Notes: generated from the sequence alone by a model not told the origin. Numbered from the stretch's first letter, positions 42,880 to 55,878 are shown. The stretch: 64,000 nucleotides of DNA from Adiantum capillus-veneris (GCA_014529385.2 CM043942.1:61853184-61917183); one strand, 5' to 3'. Numbers and translations are program-made.

Positions 42880-44035
42880 AACCCCATTTAGGTGAAGGAC
42901 ATTTTGCAAATGTTAAACAAGTTTCAGTGGCCCATCCCCGCTTCAAAGATCTTGTCTATGCGGAAAAAATCCTTAAGGACTAAATTGGAAGCAAGCCAAC
43001 TTTACAAATAGTTCTAGAGGAAGCAACAACTACTAGAGTCCAGCATCGTGTCATGATATTTCCCCGAGCTCTTGTTTGTTATAACAAAAAGCCCATGTTG
43101 ATCTTCAAGCTTTGGAATGGAGGTCACCTTGAGTAGTGGATTCAGACCTGCCATAAGGATGGAAGCAAGCCTACAATCAAAGTTTTTTAGCACACATCTG
43201 GAACTGTACAACAGTTCATAGACAATGCTCTTTTGCAGACCATGAAATTTGTGCACATTCACGATTTCATTCACAACGACCTACACACTAGAAATATTCT
43301 ACTACATTTTGGTGAGCAAGGAGTGTATGCTAGGGTCGTGGACTAGGGACAAAGCACACTATTGAACACTTTGGCAACATTTCCCAAGCTCTCAAATCTT
43401 AGCCCTCAAACTAGAGCTCAATTCGAGCGAGATTATCTATGGACTACCCTTGAAAATATCAACAACAATCCTCCTCCTTTCACCAAAGCGTCTGATGTAT
43501 ATAGTTTGTCATATATTCTTAAGCACTTGGTTGCATGTACCCATAGCAATGCTCTTTTGCAGACCATGAAATTTATGCACAGTCACGATTTCATTCACAA
43601 CGACATACACAACAAAAATATTCTACTACATTTTGGTGAGCGAGGAGTGTATGATGGGATCGCGGACTAGGGGCAAAGCACACCATCAAACACTTTGACC
43701 ACATTTTCCAAGCTCTCGAATCTCAGCCCTAAAACTAGAGCTCAATTTGAGTGAGATTATCCATGGACTGCCCCTAAAAATATCAACACCAATCCTCCTT
43801 CTTTCACCAAAGCGTTTGATGTGTATGTTCTGTCATATATTCTTAAGCACGTGGTTGCATGTATTCCAGAGCCCCCTGAGGTCCCCAAGCGTGAAATTTT
43901 ACAGAATGTAAACAAACATCTTACTAGCAAAAAATTCTCCAAACCCTTACATAGGCCTAAAATATGGGATTTAAGCCTTTGTTTGAATGGAGCCCATAAT
44001 GTTGGCTACCATGTTGTAACCGATTCTGGCTGATG
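42880..44035 (+). pseudogene. Protein kinase pseudogene with internal 324 bp duplication
   Basis: N-lobe-like EGHFANVKQVSVAHPRF and VYAEKILKD, hinge-like MLIFKLWNGGHLE, then the catalytic loop twice: FIHNDLHTRNILLHF (43264-43308) and FIHNDIHNKNILLHF (43588-43632). Each is followed by VYxxxxD-stop-GQS, where the stop sits at the middle residue of the metal-binding D-x-G motif. Then LSPQTRAQFERDY and KASDVYSLSYILKHL (an activation-segment and F-helix-like D-VYSL). The HND loop replaces the usual HRD. Several TAG stops show it is dead. Family not identified beyond protein kinase. Confidence 0.75.
43223..43870 (+). repeat. 324 bp in-frame tandem duplication
   Basis: 43223-43546 is repeated as 43547-43870 (CAATGCTCTTTTGCAGACCA starts both). 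The period of 324 bp equals 108 codons. Both copies carry the same TAG (43344-43346 and 43668-43670). Confidence 0.93.
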
Positions 44036-45137
44036 CCTATTGATGATTAAACAAGTAACAATATTTTTTTTGTCGTTGATGGTGTGCAATGTGTGCTGTT
44101 ATTTTAGACTAGATCTTTAAGTCTTTAAAGTTCTTCAAGTTGGGGTTTTAAAGTATTTCAAGTGGATCTAAATCCCTTAAACTATCTCTCTTTTTCAAGT
44201 ACATATAAACTTCACTCATTCAAGTTTATTGTTTTTCAATTTAGATATGGAAGATATTTCTCCCAACCAAAATGCACAACAGCCTGATGATCCTTTGCTT
44301 AATCACGCATTGGCACGACAAATTTACAAAGATAAATAAATATGGGTGCCAAAGGGGATCTTAGGGCTTTGGCTGCATCCCAAGAGAACGAATCAGAAGA
44401 GAGCCATTGAATTACAGGAAATGCAGGCAATTGTGCCCAAATCATTTTGTATGAATACATTGTTTTGAGTTAGTGAAATGCCAAGGGATCTTCTCCCTTG
44501 AAAGTTTCGGATTTGCAGCACACTGTACTCATGAGAAATATGCTTTCAAGATTTATCCAAGTATATAGATCGCCACCAAATAATAGTCAACAAGTGGCAA
44601 ATTACTTAGTGCAACAATGCTATTTTTATTATGTATTGCGGCTCAAAGTAGATTGGAATAATTGTCCCACTAAAGGAGGCATTGACATAGGGTGCCTACG
44701 GACTGAGAAGATTCAATCCCGGGAGGACAATGAAGAAGACCCTCCTTGATAAAGGAGCTACACATATTTTCCCGAGGAAATAATGGTCATTTAGTAGCTT
44801 GTAACCCAAGGTGTGGATCTAGCAAGTCAAGGAGAGACCCCAGCCATGCTGCGTCCTTGTATAGCAGAGCTGGAAAGAAAGTTAGCATGGTATGAGGCAA
44901 GATATGGGCCTGTAATCGAAGAAGAGATAGGCAATGTTGGTCCAAGAAATTCATTCGGCAATTCAAAGTTTTGCAAGCCCATGATCTAAATTAAATCTCC
45001 CAACCAATGATGAGCTCTTTTTGTATCTTAAATCTTAAGATTTGTAACTAAAACCTCCTTTTTATATGTAAATCTCTATTTTGTTAGAACAAATGAACAT
45101 ATCAAATGTTGTTGCAATTGTGTAAGTCTTATTCTCT

Positions 45138-45138
<1 letters not shown>
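44036..45138. other. Stretch without recognised gene
   Basis: Several short open stretches (for example 44498-44749, 83 codons) with no recognised domain. Some coding-like runs (44340-44480) suggest further gene or element decay, not identifiable by eye. Confidence 0.35.
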
Positions 45139-45316
<178 letters not shown>

Positions 45317-45513
45317 GAAGCTAAACTCCACACAACTTTTGTATTACAAAATTAATTGTGATTATAGTACAAACTTTATAGCTCATCCGTTCCCTCGATC
45401 ACAGGCACCATGTCATCAATTTCTTCGACATCTGAACATTCTGGATCAATGTCTTCCAGATTCCATTCCATTTCATCATCAGATTTGAGTTCATTTGCAA
45501 TTGCTTCATGTGT

Positions 45514-46670
45514 TTAAAAGAGCCCAAAGCTTTCTTCAATAGCATGTGTGGCTAACTTTGCTGGCTTATGCATAAGTTGCATGTTACAAAATACATACAT
45601 TAAGTCCGCAGGTCGTTTTGGATTTAATTGATTGCATTTTCTAGTATGCATGAAATCAAATGAAGACCAACTTCTTTCACAAAGACCACTTGAGGCAGCA
45701 ACATACAATACTCTCACAACCACATGTTGAAGTTCCACTTTTTCTCCACCATACTCCTTCCACCAAACTGGTGCGCTCATCGTCTTGATAGCATCTATAT
45801 GCTAAGGATCTCCAAACATTCCTTTCGTGCTGGTATAGTCCTTCTTCTATGTGTATGCCACCTGTTTATCCACATTTCCTAATAGTTGGGCACACACTTT
45901 CTTGAAATCACTTATCACTTCATTGTTTGAAGATTGATCGTGCATCTGGAACTTGGGATCTAAGACGAATCCTGCTCCATGTAAAGGAGTATGCAGCTGC
46001 TCCCATCATCTTTTGACAAATGAAATCATCATGGTTTTTCCCTTTCCTGCATAAGATGTACAATAATTTAACTTACAAGAGGCTTCATGCATGTACCGGT
46101 ACACCCGTCCAAATATAGAGGCTTCTTTTTCTACTAATTGTATCAAGTGAATGAAGGGCTCTCTTATAGTAACAATTTATCTATATTTCTCCAAAAAATA
46201 GGAGAGTTTACAAGCTGATAGCATTTGGAAGCAACATGATCATACTTAGGATATTTATCAAGCCAAATGTCCCATCTTCTATCTGCCACTGTTTCAACAA
46301 GGGCTGCTTTAACTTGTGGTAGTGTCGTAATACGCTGTGGCAAAACGGGTCACACAAAAAAATTGTAAATTTTTGGTTGGGGACTTTGTTATAAATAAAG
46401 TGTAATAAAATGAATGCTCTCTTATAAACTTCACCAAGTGGTTTGCATCTAGAAGAGTTTCCTTAATAGAAGGAACTTTTCCAAAGTCCTTCAAGAGCAG
46501 ATTTAAAGTGTGGGCAGCACATGGCACCCATGTAATCTTTGGATACTTTGCTTCAATTTCTTTTCAAGTTTCTTTTTAGTTAGATGCATTATCTGTGACA
46601 ATGGCTGTCACATTTTTAGTCTCCCCTTTTCTTTTGATCGAACGCTCATATACACCAGCAAGATATCCTA
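45514..46670 (-). pseudogene. hAT-superfamily transposase pseudogene
   Basis: Minus-strand order: KNVTAIVTDNASN (about 46620-46575), WVPCAAHTLNLLLKDFGKVP (46535-46470), LVKFIREHSF, then LHGAGFVLDPKF (about 45995-45955), PVWWKEYGGE (45770-45740) and the C-terminal dimerisation motif SSGLCERSWSSFDFMHTRKC with DLMYVFCNMQL (45700-45570). These are the DUF659-like core and hAT C-terminal domains of plant hAT transposases. The central part is broken by stops and shifts. The first catalytic D (VTDN) and the W of the C-terminal part are visible. Terminal repeats were not found. Confidence 0.88.
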
Positions 46671-46769
46671 GTTTTCGCTTCAGGAATGTTTACATTACGA
46701 TATTTGCTATCATTTTTAAAGAAACATAGATTTGCAACCTCTTTAAATTCTAAATACCGATTTTTTTTT

Positions 46770-47255
46770 TTTCAAGTGTGAACTTTCACTCTATACATGA
46801 ATCATGATAGAAAATAACTTAATCTACATCAATAACTTCCAAGTGTGAGTGTAACCCTACACATGGCAGGCAATCATAATTCACTACTTATCTAAATCTC
46901 TTCCGGGTGTGAGAATATCTCTACACAAAGCAAGACATTATTATTTAATCTACCTAAATTTCCTCCAATGTGAGTATTTCTCTACACATGATAGACAACC
47001 ATAAGATAAATCTAACCTAAGTTGCTTCTAGGTGTGAAAATAGTTTAACACAAAGCAAGTAACTACTAAATTTAACTATCTAGCTTTATTTACTTCTAGG
47101 TGTGAACATAGTTCAACACAAAACAAGTAACTGCTAACTTTAACTATCCTAAATCACTTCCAAGTGTGAGTTTCCTCTACGAAAGGCGCGCAAACACTCA
47201 CTACTCTACTTAATTTACCTCCGACTGTGAGATATACTCCACTTATCTATTGGAA
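46770..47255. repeat. Minisatellite, about eight units of 61-66 bp
   Basis: Repeating TTCCAAGTGTGAG...CTCTACACA-AGCAA-CAA-CATA...TTTAATCTACCTAAATT. Units begin near 46773, 46838, 46902, 46964, 47026, 47092, 47156 and 47217. Moderately diverged. No frame. Confidence 0.85.
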
Positions 47256-47350
47256 GACAGGAAGACCTAGCATGTGTGCACGTTTTTGAAAAATGCTATT
47301 TGATGCCGAATCTAGGAATATGCCTTTTTGTAATAAGAATGAGTCACAAA

Positions 47351-47352
<2 letters not shown>

Positions 47353-47388
<36 letters not shown>

Positions 47389-47390
47389 CT
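47353..47390. repeat. (TG)n microsatellite
   Basis: About 14 TG units followed by GCGCGCGC. Confidence 0.95.
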
Positions 47391-47614
47391 CAAGGGCTTT
47401 TCATGGCTTTGCATGAGAGACACACAATTTTTTATTTCTCTCTCTACTTCTTTCTCTGCCTCTCTTTTTTTGGTGGTTGGTGTTCATGAAGAGGCCAAGT
47501 GTTCTCTTCCTTCCTCTAAAATATCCTTACACTCTTGCAGACATCTTCACAAATAGGCCTTCCAAAACATTGTTGTTTTGATCTTTCGACACATGTAGCT
47601 TGCCCTTTTGATTG

Positions 47615-47616
<2 letters not shown>

Positions 47617-47682
<66 letters not shown>
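47617..47682. repeat. (GA)n microsatellite
   Basis: Uninterrupted GA run of about 32 units. Confidence 0.97.
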
Positions 47683-47684
<2 letters not shown>

Positions 47685-47689
47685 CATGG

Positions 47690-49539
47690 TGATGGTGATG
47701 CTTAGGGAAGATGCATGTACAATGTTCAAGAAGCAAAGGAAGGCTTTGCTCTAAAACAAATCATGTGAATCACCTCTGCTTTCACCATGAAGATGTATGC
47801 CCTTGAGATAATTCACGAGGCAATCGATTGGTAGGTAGGGCTACAAGGGTTGTCGACTGCTTTGCATACAACCTTAGTAGCAGGGGGGATAGGGGGTGTT
47901 GAAGGCAAAGGGGCAAGGCAAGGACGAGGGCAACATGGTGTTCTAGGTGAGGGCGAGGGAAAGGCAAGGGAAAGCTAGTGGACAACAAGAGAACCTTCCA
48001 AGAATCCTAGGATTAATGGATTTTATTTTGAGTATGCCAGTATGTGCACCTCATATATTTCATTTTATCTTATTAGGTTCCACCATGTCATTTTAAATGA
48101 AAAAATCATGGAAAATTATGGAGATAGTGAAAAGATTTTAAATTGAACGCTTTGACCCTTAAAATTTTTGATGGATTCAAACAACCATATTGACAATCAA
48201 AGAGTCACCTTTGTGAATAAGTTTTATAAAGTGTAAACATTGATCTCTTATTGCATCATAGGCAATGGCAAGCTATGTAGCATGCTAAAGTTGCAAGGAG
48301 TGTGTTGTTTCCATAGACTACATTTGTTATTCAAGAATAGATGAAGTTGTGCTAACTACATAAGGTGGGTTGGGCCATCTATAGCATAGGTGACTTCTTG
48401 TGCATATTGTGGGGAAGTGCTACTCGTTTATCTCATCCTTTCGGTCTTAACGGAAATTGTTTTGGCAGAAATTGTTGGGATTGGTTAATCAAGAGTAATT
48501 TTCCATTTTTGTGATAGTCTTATATGGTTGTTTGCCATATCATTGAGCACCTATCATTTATGAAAAGTAGTAGAGCTATTGACACATGCAAGTAGGCTAA
48601 ACACATGATAATAAATCTCTTTGCTCATGCTAGCAGAGAGGCACCCAAGTTCTATCCAGAAAACAATGTTCTAAATCCTCTATTCAACAAGCATATATTC
48701 AAGAAGACAAACTTTAGGTTACATAGCCTTTCCTCATATTGTAGTTCCTTGATTTGCATTGTAATCAGGTCCTAGGATTTTGGGAGCGATCATGGTTGAT
48801 TTCTTTGGAGTGTAATCCACTCTTGTTAACTCTTGACTTGTGCTCACCATGCCAAAAAAAAACCTTGTTTGTAATACTTTCAATTTTTTTGTCTCCCTTA
48901 TTGGGCTTTCAGATACTTTATCATTCTTTGCAAAAAGAAAAAGTAGGTACCTCTAAGAAAATGCACGTGTCGAACAATCTTGTGAGGTGGAGTGGAGCTC
49001 TTGCGTATCAAATATTTGTAAGCCAAGATGGTGAAGATGTTTTGAAGGCAAAAACAAAAATGAGAATCAAATTCACTTATAACTTCAAACTTGTCTTCCA
49101 CGTCTTCCATTTTTATTTGGAGAGCACGTCTAGCTGAGTGAAAGTTGTTGTAGTCATAGATGAATAAGTGAATTAAGCTTGTTAAACTTGGAAGCAAGCT
49201 CATCATGGGCTACCATGAAAATTAAGCTTCTTCCACTTGGAAGAGAGCTTGACTTGGCTACCAAGTTTATTGTAGATGATGTTGATGCTTGCAAAGATTG
49301 GATGTCATTTTCAACAACATTCTATGAGATGCATGTACAAGACAAAGGAGTAATCTAGGATGGCATCATGCAATGGATTCATAAGCAATGAGAATAGGCT
49401 TAGAGAGGACACTAACATGTAGTTTATGAGTGTTTGACATGGGAGGCACACAATTTACATCCACATTAACGAGTTTCAAGATTTAGGGCAAGGCCCAAGT
49501 GTTGGGCATGTTCCTCATGTACAACTCCACTCTCACATT
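47690..49539. other. Intergenic stretch, nothing recognised
   Basis: No domain is readable on either strand. A GGCAAGG/GAGGGCGAGGG-like purine-rich patch lies at 47880-47970. Short open stretches (48754-49137 plus, 48898-49206 minus) overlap each other and look like chance. Confidence 0.4.
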
Positions 49540-49779
49540 ATCCATAAACTTTAAGACTGCATACTTAATCTATCACCCTATAATGCATATATAAATAAGG
49601 CAACCAATAGAGTGCTATTGGATGAAATTTTGAAAGTAATATCCAGCATCATGAAGACTAATCTTCAAACCTATCTCCATAGGAGGAGCAATGGGATTTC
49701 AAACTTTAAGACCAAATCCATGCAGCAATGCTTGAGTATACTTTGTCTAACATAAGGCATCTATCACACTACTTAAATT
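49540..49779 (-). pseudogene. Copia RT C-terminal fragment
   Basis: The minus strand reads HSIGCLIYICI and neighbouring copia RT features, similar to the same region at 50840-50640 and 59690-59480. It ends at ACTTAAAT (49779), where the LTR of another copia element starts, so this fragment is the host of a nested insertion. Heavily decayed. Confidence 0.6.
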
Positions 49780-50003
49780 TGTTGGGTTAGGGTTGCAAGA
49801 ATGCACATACAACTTGGAGATGGAGAAGAATCTTAAAGCACACATAGAGATTATATTGCTATGTGTGCAAATACAAGATAAAATAGCACTAGAGTGATGA
49901 GCGTATATATAAAGCACGGGGAAAAGATCTCCTAATGAGGAAAAAAAGTTCCCTTGCAATCCTAAGTTTGTTCATACACATCACTACCATATACATTGCA
50001 ACA
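49780..50003 (-). repeat. Copia element E 3' LTR
   Basis: 224 bp with plus-strand TGTTGGGTTAGGG start and ATTGCAACA end, followed by AATCCCCCCT (minus-strand polypurine AGGGGGGATT, 50004-50013). Related to the LTR at 58591-58802 and the solo LTR at 26587. Confidence 0.8.
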
Positions 50004-50103
50004 AATCCCCCCTAAGAGAGTGATGCAGTGAACAAGAGCTGGCACATATAATATAGGGAAGTGCTTTGCCCTATGGATATGATCTACTCACAAAGGGAAG
50101 CAA

Positions 50104-51228
50104 GCCCAAAGCTTCAAACTTCTTTCAAGGAATTTCCTTTATGAGAATACCTGCAAGGTTGTTTTGTGTCAACACAGAAGCCAAGATGATCTCTCCAGCT
50201 GATAGTCTCTCCCTGACATAGTGATAATTCACCTCAATTTGCTTTGTGCGAGCATGAAAGACTAGGTTCTCCACAACTACCAATGCACTTTGATTGTCAG
50301 TGTATATGAGAGTGCCAAAAGATTGTCCAACTCCCAAATCACCCGTAAGGTGTTTGAGCCACACACACACACACAATTGTAGCCATGAAAGCTGCCTTGT
50401 ACTCAGCGTCACAACTAGAGGTGGACATAGTAGGTTGCTTCTTGCTTATTACTTATTGCTCAACCAAGATATGCATGAACTATTGAGTGTGGAACAAAAA
50501 ACACTCCTAGACACTCATGTGTCATGGTAACAAACCCAATCCAAGTTAGAAAAGTCATGTAAATCTAGTGGCAATGATCCCCTCTTGGGGAAAAACCCCA
50601 AGATGTATAGTGCCCCATAGGCAGTAAAAGATGCTCTTAATCTACTCACTTGTGAGACTAAAAATTGAATATTTGGCCTTGTAATGCATACATATATGAG
50701 GCAACCAACATTTTTCTGGTAGAGGGTAACATCTGCAAGATCTCCAACATCATGTCGACTTAACTTCAAACGTGTCTCCACATGAGTGGCTTGCAATCAT
50801 CAAGTCCAAGTCTGCTTAGTAAAGTTTGCGCATACTTTGCTTGACATAATGCAATACCCTCAATACCCTCACCACATTGCTTAAACTAAATGCCCAAATA
50901 ATGATGCAAAAATCCCCAAATTTGATGTTTTAAATGTGGCATTCAAATCAGCCTTCATTTCAGACTAGTGAGCAGTAAATCATGCACATACACAACAATG
51001 ATAAGATATACATCATGCACACAATTTACATGCAAAGTGATCTCTGTTGGACTATTTTGAAAGCCACATGCAATCAGATGGTTGTCCATTTTCTCATACC
51101 AAGCATGAGAAGATTGCTTCAAACCATACAATGGTTTATTGCATATGCACACTTTCTTTTCTCGCTCTTTCTTCACAAAACCATGACGTTGCATTACACA
51201 CACTTCTACATACAAGTCACCTATTAAG
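50104..51228 (-). pseudogene. Copia element E: RT and RNase H remnant
   Basis: In order on the minus strand: RHGFVKKEREKKVCICNKPLYGLKQSSHAWYE (quoted in part: KPLYGLKQSSHAWYE), YVHDLLL (the RT YVDD box with D changed to H), then DVTLYQKNVGCLIYV and TRPNIQFLVSQVSRL (50730-50640), then RNase H with IYTDNQSALVVVENLVFHAR, YHYVRERLSAGEI (50310-50190). These are the last parts of Ty1/copia pol. Frames change twice. It is truncated at about 51230, so gag, PR and IN are missing. A (CA)7 run interrupts at 50359-50372. Confidence 0.88.
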
Positions 51229-51239
51229 AAAGAAGTTTA

Positions 51240-54200
51240 AATTTTTTATTAATGTACATTCCAGCCAAACTAAGATGCCAATGCCCAAATGAAACAAACA
51301 ATAATCATACAACAAGTGGGATAATCAAGACACGACATCTATTCAAAGCATGATACATATTGCAATTTGCTTACTAGACAACATGTGTACCTACTCATGG
51401 CAGAGTCACGACGGCCATGGAAAAGGAAGAAGAAAGCTATACTGAAGCATCTACATCAACAACAAGGAACACTCTCTCATAACTGACAAGGAAGGGTTAT
51501 CTAAGCCAACCACCAAGAAACAAGAGCGAAATACAAGGTTCCAAAGAATCTATGGGACATGCTGAAAGGCAAAGTAAAGAAAACATCAAGAGAATTTGAA
51601 GACAAGCAGGGTGAAGGGTCACCTGAACTGGCAAGCAGATCTCTAGCCAACACTACCCTAGTACCCTTACCATGTTCTACTTAAGAAATAGATATCAGAC
51701 TATATAAGGACCTACACAAGCCAAGCCAGATTAAAGCAGCACAATGACTTGAACTAGCACTAGTACAACACAAGAAACCACAACCACTACAACTGTTGTC
51801 AAATGACTACCTCATAGGCTGCAAGCGTTACAAAAACAACCACTTGATAAAAAACTACAACTGGATACTTCATCACGATTGGCTTTATCTTATTTTGTAC
51901 ATGTGATGAGATTTGATAGTGATGAGAAGGATGTTGACTCTATAACAAATGGCTACATAGTCACTATAGTTTGGAATACAAAAGTTAATGCACTCACCCA
52001 AATGACTAAAGCCCAAGCCATTCAGGAGTTTATTGAACTAGACAAGGTAAAGCAACAAATAGCACATGAGGTCAACAACACAATTGAATGGAAATATGAA
52101 GCCCTTAAGCTCCAAAATGTTCTTCAAGAAGATCAAGAAAATGGGGAGCACTATAGGAAGGCCATCACAGAGCTAAAAGAGGATTATGAAGAATTGGGAG
52201 TGACCAACTCCAATTTCTAATTGCTCAAATTAGAAATCTGGTAAGAAGGAGATAATTGAATATGAATCACAACCCTTAGCTAGAAGCAAGTAAGTGCTGA
52301 CAATTTAAAATCCACAAACAAGGCCATGAAGTAAGCAATCTTGGAGAGTATATCTAGCAATCTGTGGTAGATATCAAAAATCATTGAAGGGAATATAACT
52401 CTTAATCTGGATGAGTAAAGAAGTCTTGTGGAAAATATGAAGAGTAACTTGAAAGATTCTATTTTCACATACACTAATACACTAGCTAACCAAGAGCTAA
52501 TTGAACATCTCCAAGCAAGCCAAAACACTAACAAAAGATCAAAAGATGAAGATAAGGAAGATGACACTACTAAACATGATCCCGATTTTTTTATGAAGTC
52601 CAATGATGATGATGGTATAGATGCTCCAGTCCAAAGACGGCCGATTGGTCAGGGCTAAGCAAACATCAAATCAGTCCAAGGAGAAACCTGATCAGCAGAC
52701 TCTAAATAATTAATATGATCAAACTCCAAAAAATCACCCTAAGTAAACCCCAAACAATGGATAGACTGATCAAACTCATCATCAGATGGTATTTACACAT
52801 AGGGATACATGAAAGGCTATTCAAATAGAGAGAGATTTAGACTCTCAACTTGACCCCTTTTCTCCACGCAATTTTTAAAGTATAAACGAGAAGCTAAGGC
52901 AAGAGAAGTAGCTCTAGATCCAAACCTATTTGAATGATGACGATTCTTACTCCAATCTAGAGAGGTTCAAAATGCTTTATGTGGGTGCAAGATGCATACT
53001 TTCCAAGTGGAAGATAGTTTCATGCTGAAGCTAAATGCCATTTGCCAGAACATGTCAAACATCATTCAAGTCCTAAAATCAATCCTTGAGTATATGATCC
53101 CACAAGTAGACGTCAATGGAGTCCTCATATAAGAAAGATGACCACAATGAATACCCAAGGAATGGATATTCAACTGGAAATGTTATTAGGAAATTTTCCC
53201 ACTTAAAAGTGCAAGAAGACAATAAAAATGAAATCAAGACTATCCTTTACATGCTACACATTTCTAGGAAAATACTCGATCACAAGGTGTTGAGGATAAT
53301 GCATCAACTAGTAGAGGCAGAGTTATACTGATGAAAGTAAGGAAACAGGAATGTTCCCTAAATTTCTTGTTTCATTTGGTCAAAATTATTAGGAAAATAA
53401 TGTTCGTTAAGAATGAGATCATCACGAGCTACATTGAAGTTGTGCTAGATTCACTTGTCTTAATGTATGCATTGCCTATGAAAGAAGATAAGCTCCTAAG
53501 GTTCTGCCCATCAGTCTATCCAATGTACAATGAATTTGCAAATCAAAAGGCCTATATTTAGATTTTTGACCAGCTTAGAGACTGGTGTGAGTATACCAAT
53601 GCTCTATGGGTGGCCTAGAAGATGATACTCTACACCACTGAAAGAAAGCCCTCCTTGCTGAACTAAAAGAAGATCTGGTTAACTTCTAAGAAATGATGAC
53701 CCAATGGAAATAATTCTTAGGGAATCTTGTTAAGTACACCAATGATCCACTGCAATTTTCCATTCAAGCACCAAGGATTCTAGAAAAAGATCTCCCAACA
53801 CGGCTAGTCATGAGCCTTAATCCAAAGAAATGACTAAGATTTTGTTTGAGGCTCCAATCAAAGTAAATTAGCCGGGATCTAGCTAGGTGGATGACAATTG
53901 TATCTATATGTCACAAGTTGGCCATAGCTAGTCACAAGTTGGCCATAGCTAGACTCACAAAGGGAAAGGAAATGATGTATGGTCCTAACACAAAGAAATA
54001 ACAATAGCTCACACCCTATGAAGTTGAGATGATGACCACCCATAGGGAGAAACTAGAGCAAGAGGTCATCTATAGAATAATCATGAAGAATGATGCAACC
54101 TCCAACATTCTTTAGAATCAAGTGGTTACTTAAAAAACCAGAACTAGTTAGCAAAGTTGTGGGCCACCGACTCTATTTTCTCAAATGTCACCTTGTGCAA

Positions 54201-54328
54201 TCCAAAAGCTTGCAAATGAACAAAGCGCCGGACAAGATAAAGGGCAAACACAAAAGATGAAACCCCCTACATCTAAAATTTTGGATATACCAAAATTCAA
54301 GAATGGGGAGGAGGAACATAGATGGCGG
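51240..54328 (+). pseudogene. Decayed coding-like region of unknown family
   Basis: Several plus-strand open stretches (51879-52220, 52428-52658, 53116-53331, 53331-53561) look like pieces of one protein. A Lys/Glu/Gln-rich, coiled-coil-like part (VKQQIAHEVNNTIEWKYEAL) is followed by an acidic part (RSKDEDKEDDTTKHDPDFF) and more globular pieces (SYIEVVLDSLVLMYALP). Near the end, IPKFKNGEEEHRW runs into the LTR of element F and resumes at 56301. It could be a gag of an unfamiliar element. I do not recognise it. A 21 bp direct repeat lies at 53919-53960. Confidence 0.35.
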
Positions 54329-54572
54329 TGTTAGGCTCTAAGCTATGGTGGGTGCCACCGGCTGCAAGTCATGGCGAGAGAGAAAAGCTGCAAAAGAGAT
54401 TGAACAAGCTGACATAGCAAGACAAAAACATGCTATACTTAATTATATTTCCTTTGTAAAAACTTACAATATATAGCAAAAGTTGTGCCATGCAAACTGC
54501 TTCTCTTAACTGCATGCCAGGGAAGATGTTCCCACGGGCTAATGCCACTGAACTTGGGCTTGAAACCTAACA
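54329..54572 (-). repeat. Element F 3' LTR
   Basis: 244 bp and uninterrupted, so it shows the ancestral LTR without MITE or GA expansion. Confidence 0.92.
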
Positions 54573-54583
54573 ATCTCCCCCTC

Positions 54584-55677
54584 AAGCCTGAACATCACTC
54601 GCATGATACCTCGAGTTTTTGATATACTCGGAAACCGTGAGTTTTAGGTTCTATCACAACCAAGGATTTTTGGTGTATCCATAACCTGGTGCTATGATAG
54701 TAAACCCCCCTTGAACAGATAGGGTGTAGGTCAAAAAATTAGCTACCAATATATGGAGTTTTTGGTCCACTACCAAACCTTGGGTTTAAGGTGTACCAAT
54801 AACCTCATGAGAATCGGGACAAAAAATGGGCTGAAAACAAAAGCTTTTAGGAGGTCTTACCACTTATGGGTGGTAGTGTCTATATCCCATACAATTTTTA
54901 TCATGGCAATAACTAACAATAGACAAAACTATAACAAACCTATGACAACATAAAGAAATGACAAAATGTGACTTTTGACTAGGATAATAAGACCGAAAAG
55001 CGTCTGAAGAAGACTGCCAAAAAATCCAAAACGAGTTGAAAGCGACCAATCCAAATTTGCTCCCCTTCATTTGTATCAAGCTAGATTTGGATCCCAAATC
55101 CTCGACAATTTGTTGAACATGTTCTATCTCTTTGCGTCGACAAAAAATATCATCGTGCACCATTTTTGAGAATCCAACCTCCTTCACTTGCCGAGCGACT
55201 AGATGCTACAAATAGGGCTTTGAGAAGCTTGAAGTCGTAGGCTTGTAGTGTTCTGAAATGCGTACAAAATCACTTTTTCTATCTATGCCTCAGAGATGCA
55301 TAAACACTGTTGTGAACTAGCTTCACAATCTTGACCGATCTTTGGGTGATAGGAAGACCTTCTTGGTCAAGGTATCTTTGACGTTCCAATAAAAGGTATT
55401 CTTTGTATGAATAACCCCTAAGGTGGTCACCTTTAAAAAAATATTTGAAATCACAAACAAAAAACCTTTGCAATAGCGACCTGCAAATCTGCGCCTTGTC
55501 GATTGCCCTCTAGCTGGAGATGAAGGTAGAACGGGGGGTGGTTACCTTGTCAACGCCTTATTTTCAAGCCAGACGACCATTATGATGCAGATGTTGCTCA
55601 TGTTGTAGGTGGACGATATTCCTCTCTCCTCTGCAAGCGGTGGTTCTTGTGAGACTCTTCGAGCACAGGCCCTCGCG
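54584..55677 (-). other. Element F internal region
   Basis: 1.1 kb with two short minus-strand open stretches (55187-54864, starting MKEVGFSKMVHDDIFCR, and 55473-55279). No retroviral motif is recognised. Probably non-coding cargo. Confidence 0.45.
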
Positions 55678-55765
55678 GCTCTGATACCAATGTTAGGCTC
55701 TAAGCTATGGTGGGTGCCATCGATTGCAAGTCATGGCGAGAGAGGAGCTGCACAAGAGATTGAAT

Positions 55766-55795
55766 GAGAGAGAGAGAGAGAGAGAGACAGAGGGG

Positions 55796-55876
<81 letters not shown>
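55766..55876. repeat. (GA)n microsatellite within element F LTR
   Basis: GA units interrupted once by CAGAGGGGGG (55788-55798), then pure GA. Absent from the other LTR, so it expanded after insertion. Confidence 0.95.

Positions 55877-55878
<2 letters not shown>

Noticed and set aside
47527-47736. Ser-Leu repeat frames at the (GA)n run
   Set aside because: Artefact of the microsatellite, as also at 55700-55947.
48754-49206. Overlapping frames on both strands taken as a gene
   Set aside because: No domain, low-complexity hydrophobic translation on one strand and unremarkable on the other; most likely chance.
53919-53960. Two adjacent copies of a 21 bp word as a target-site duplication
   Set aside because: The copies are directly adjacent with nothing between them; a simple slippage duplication.
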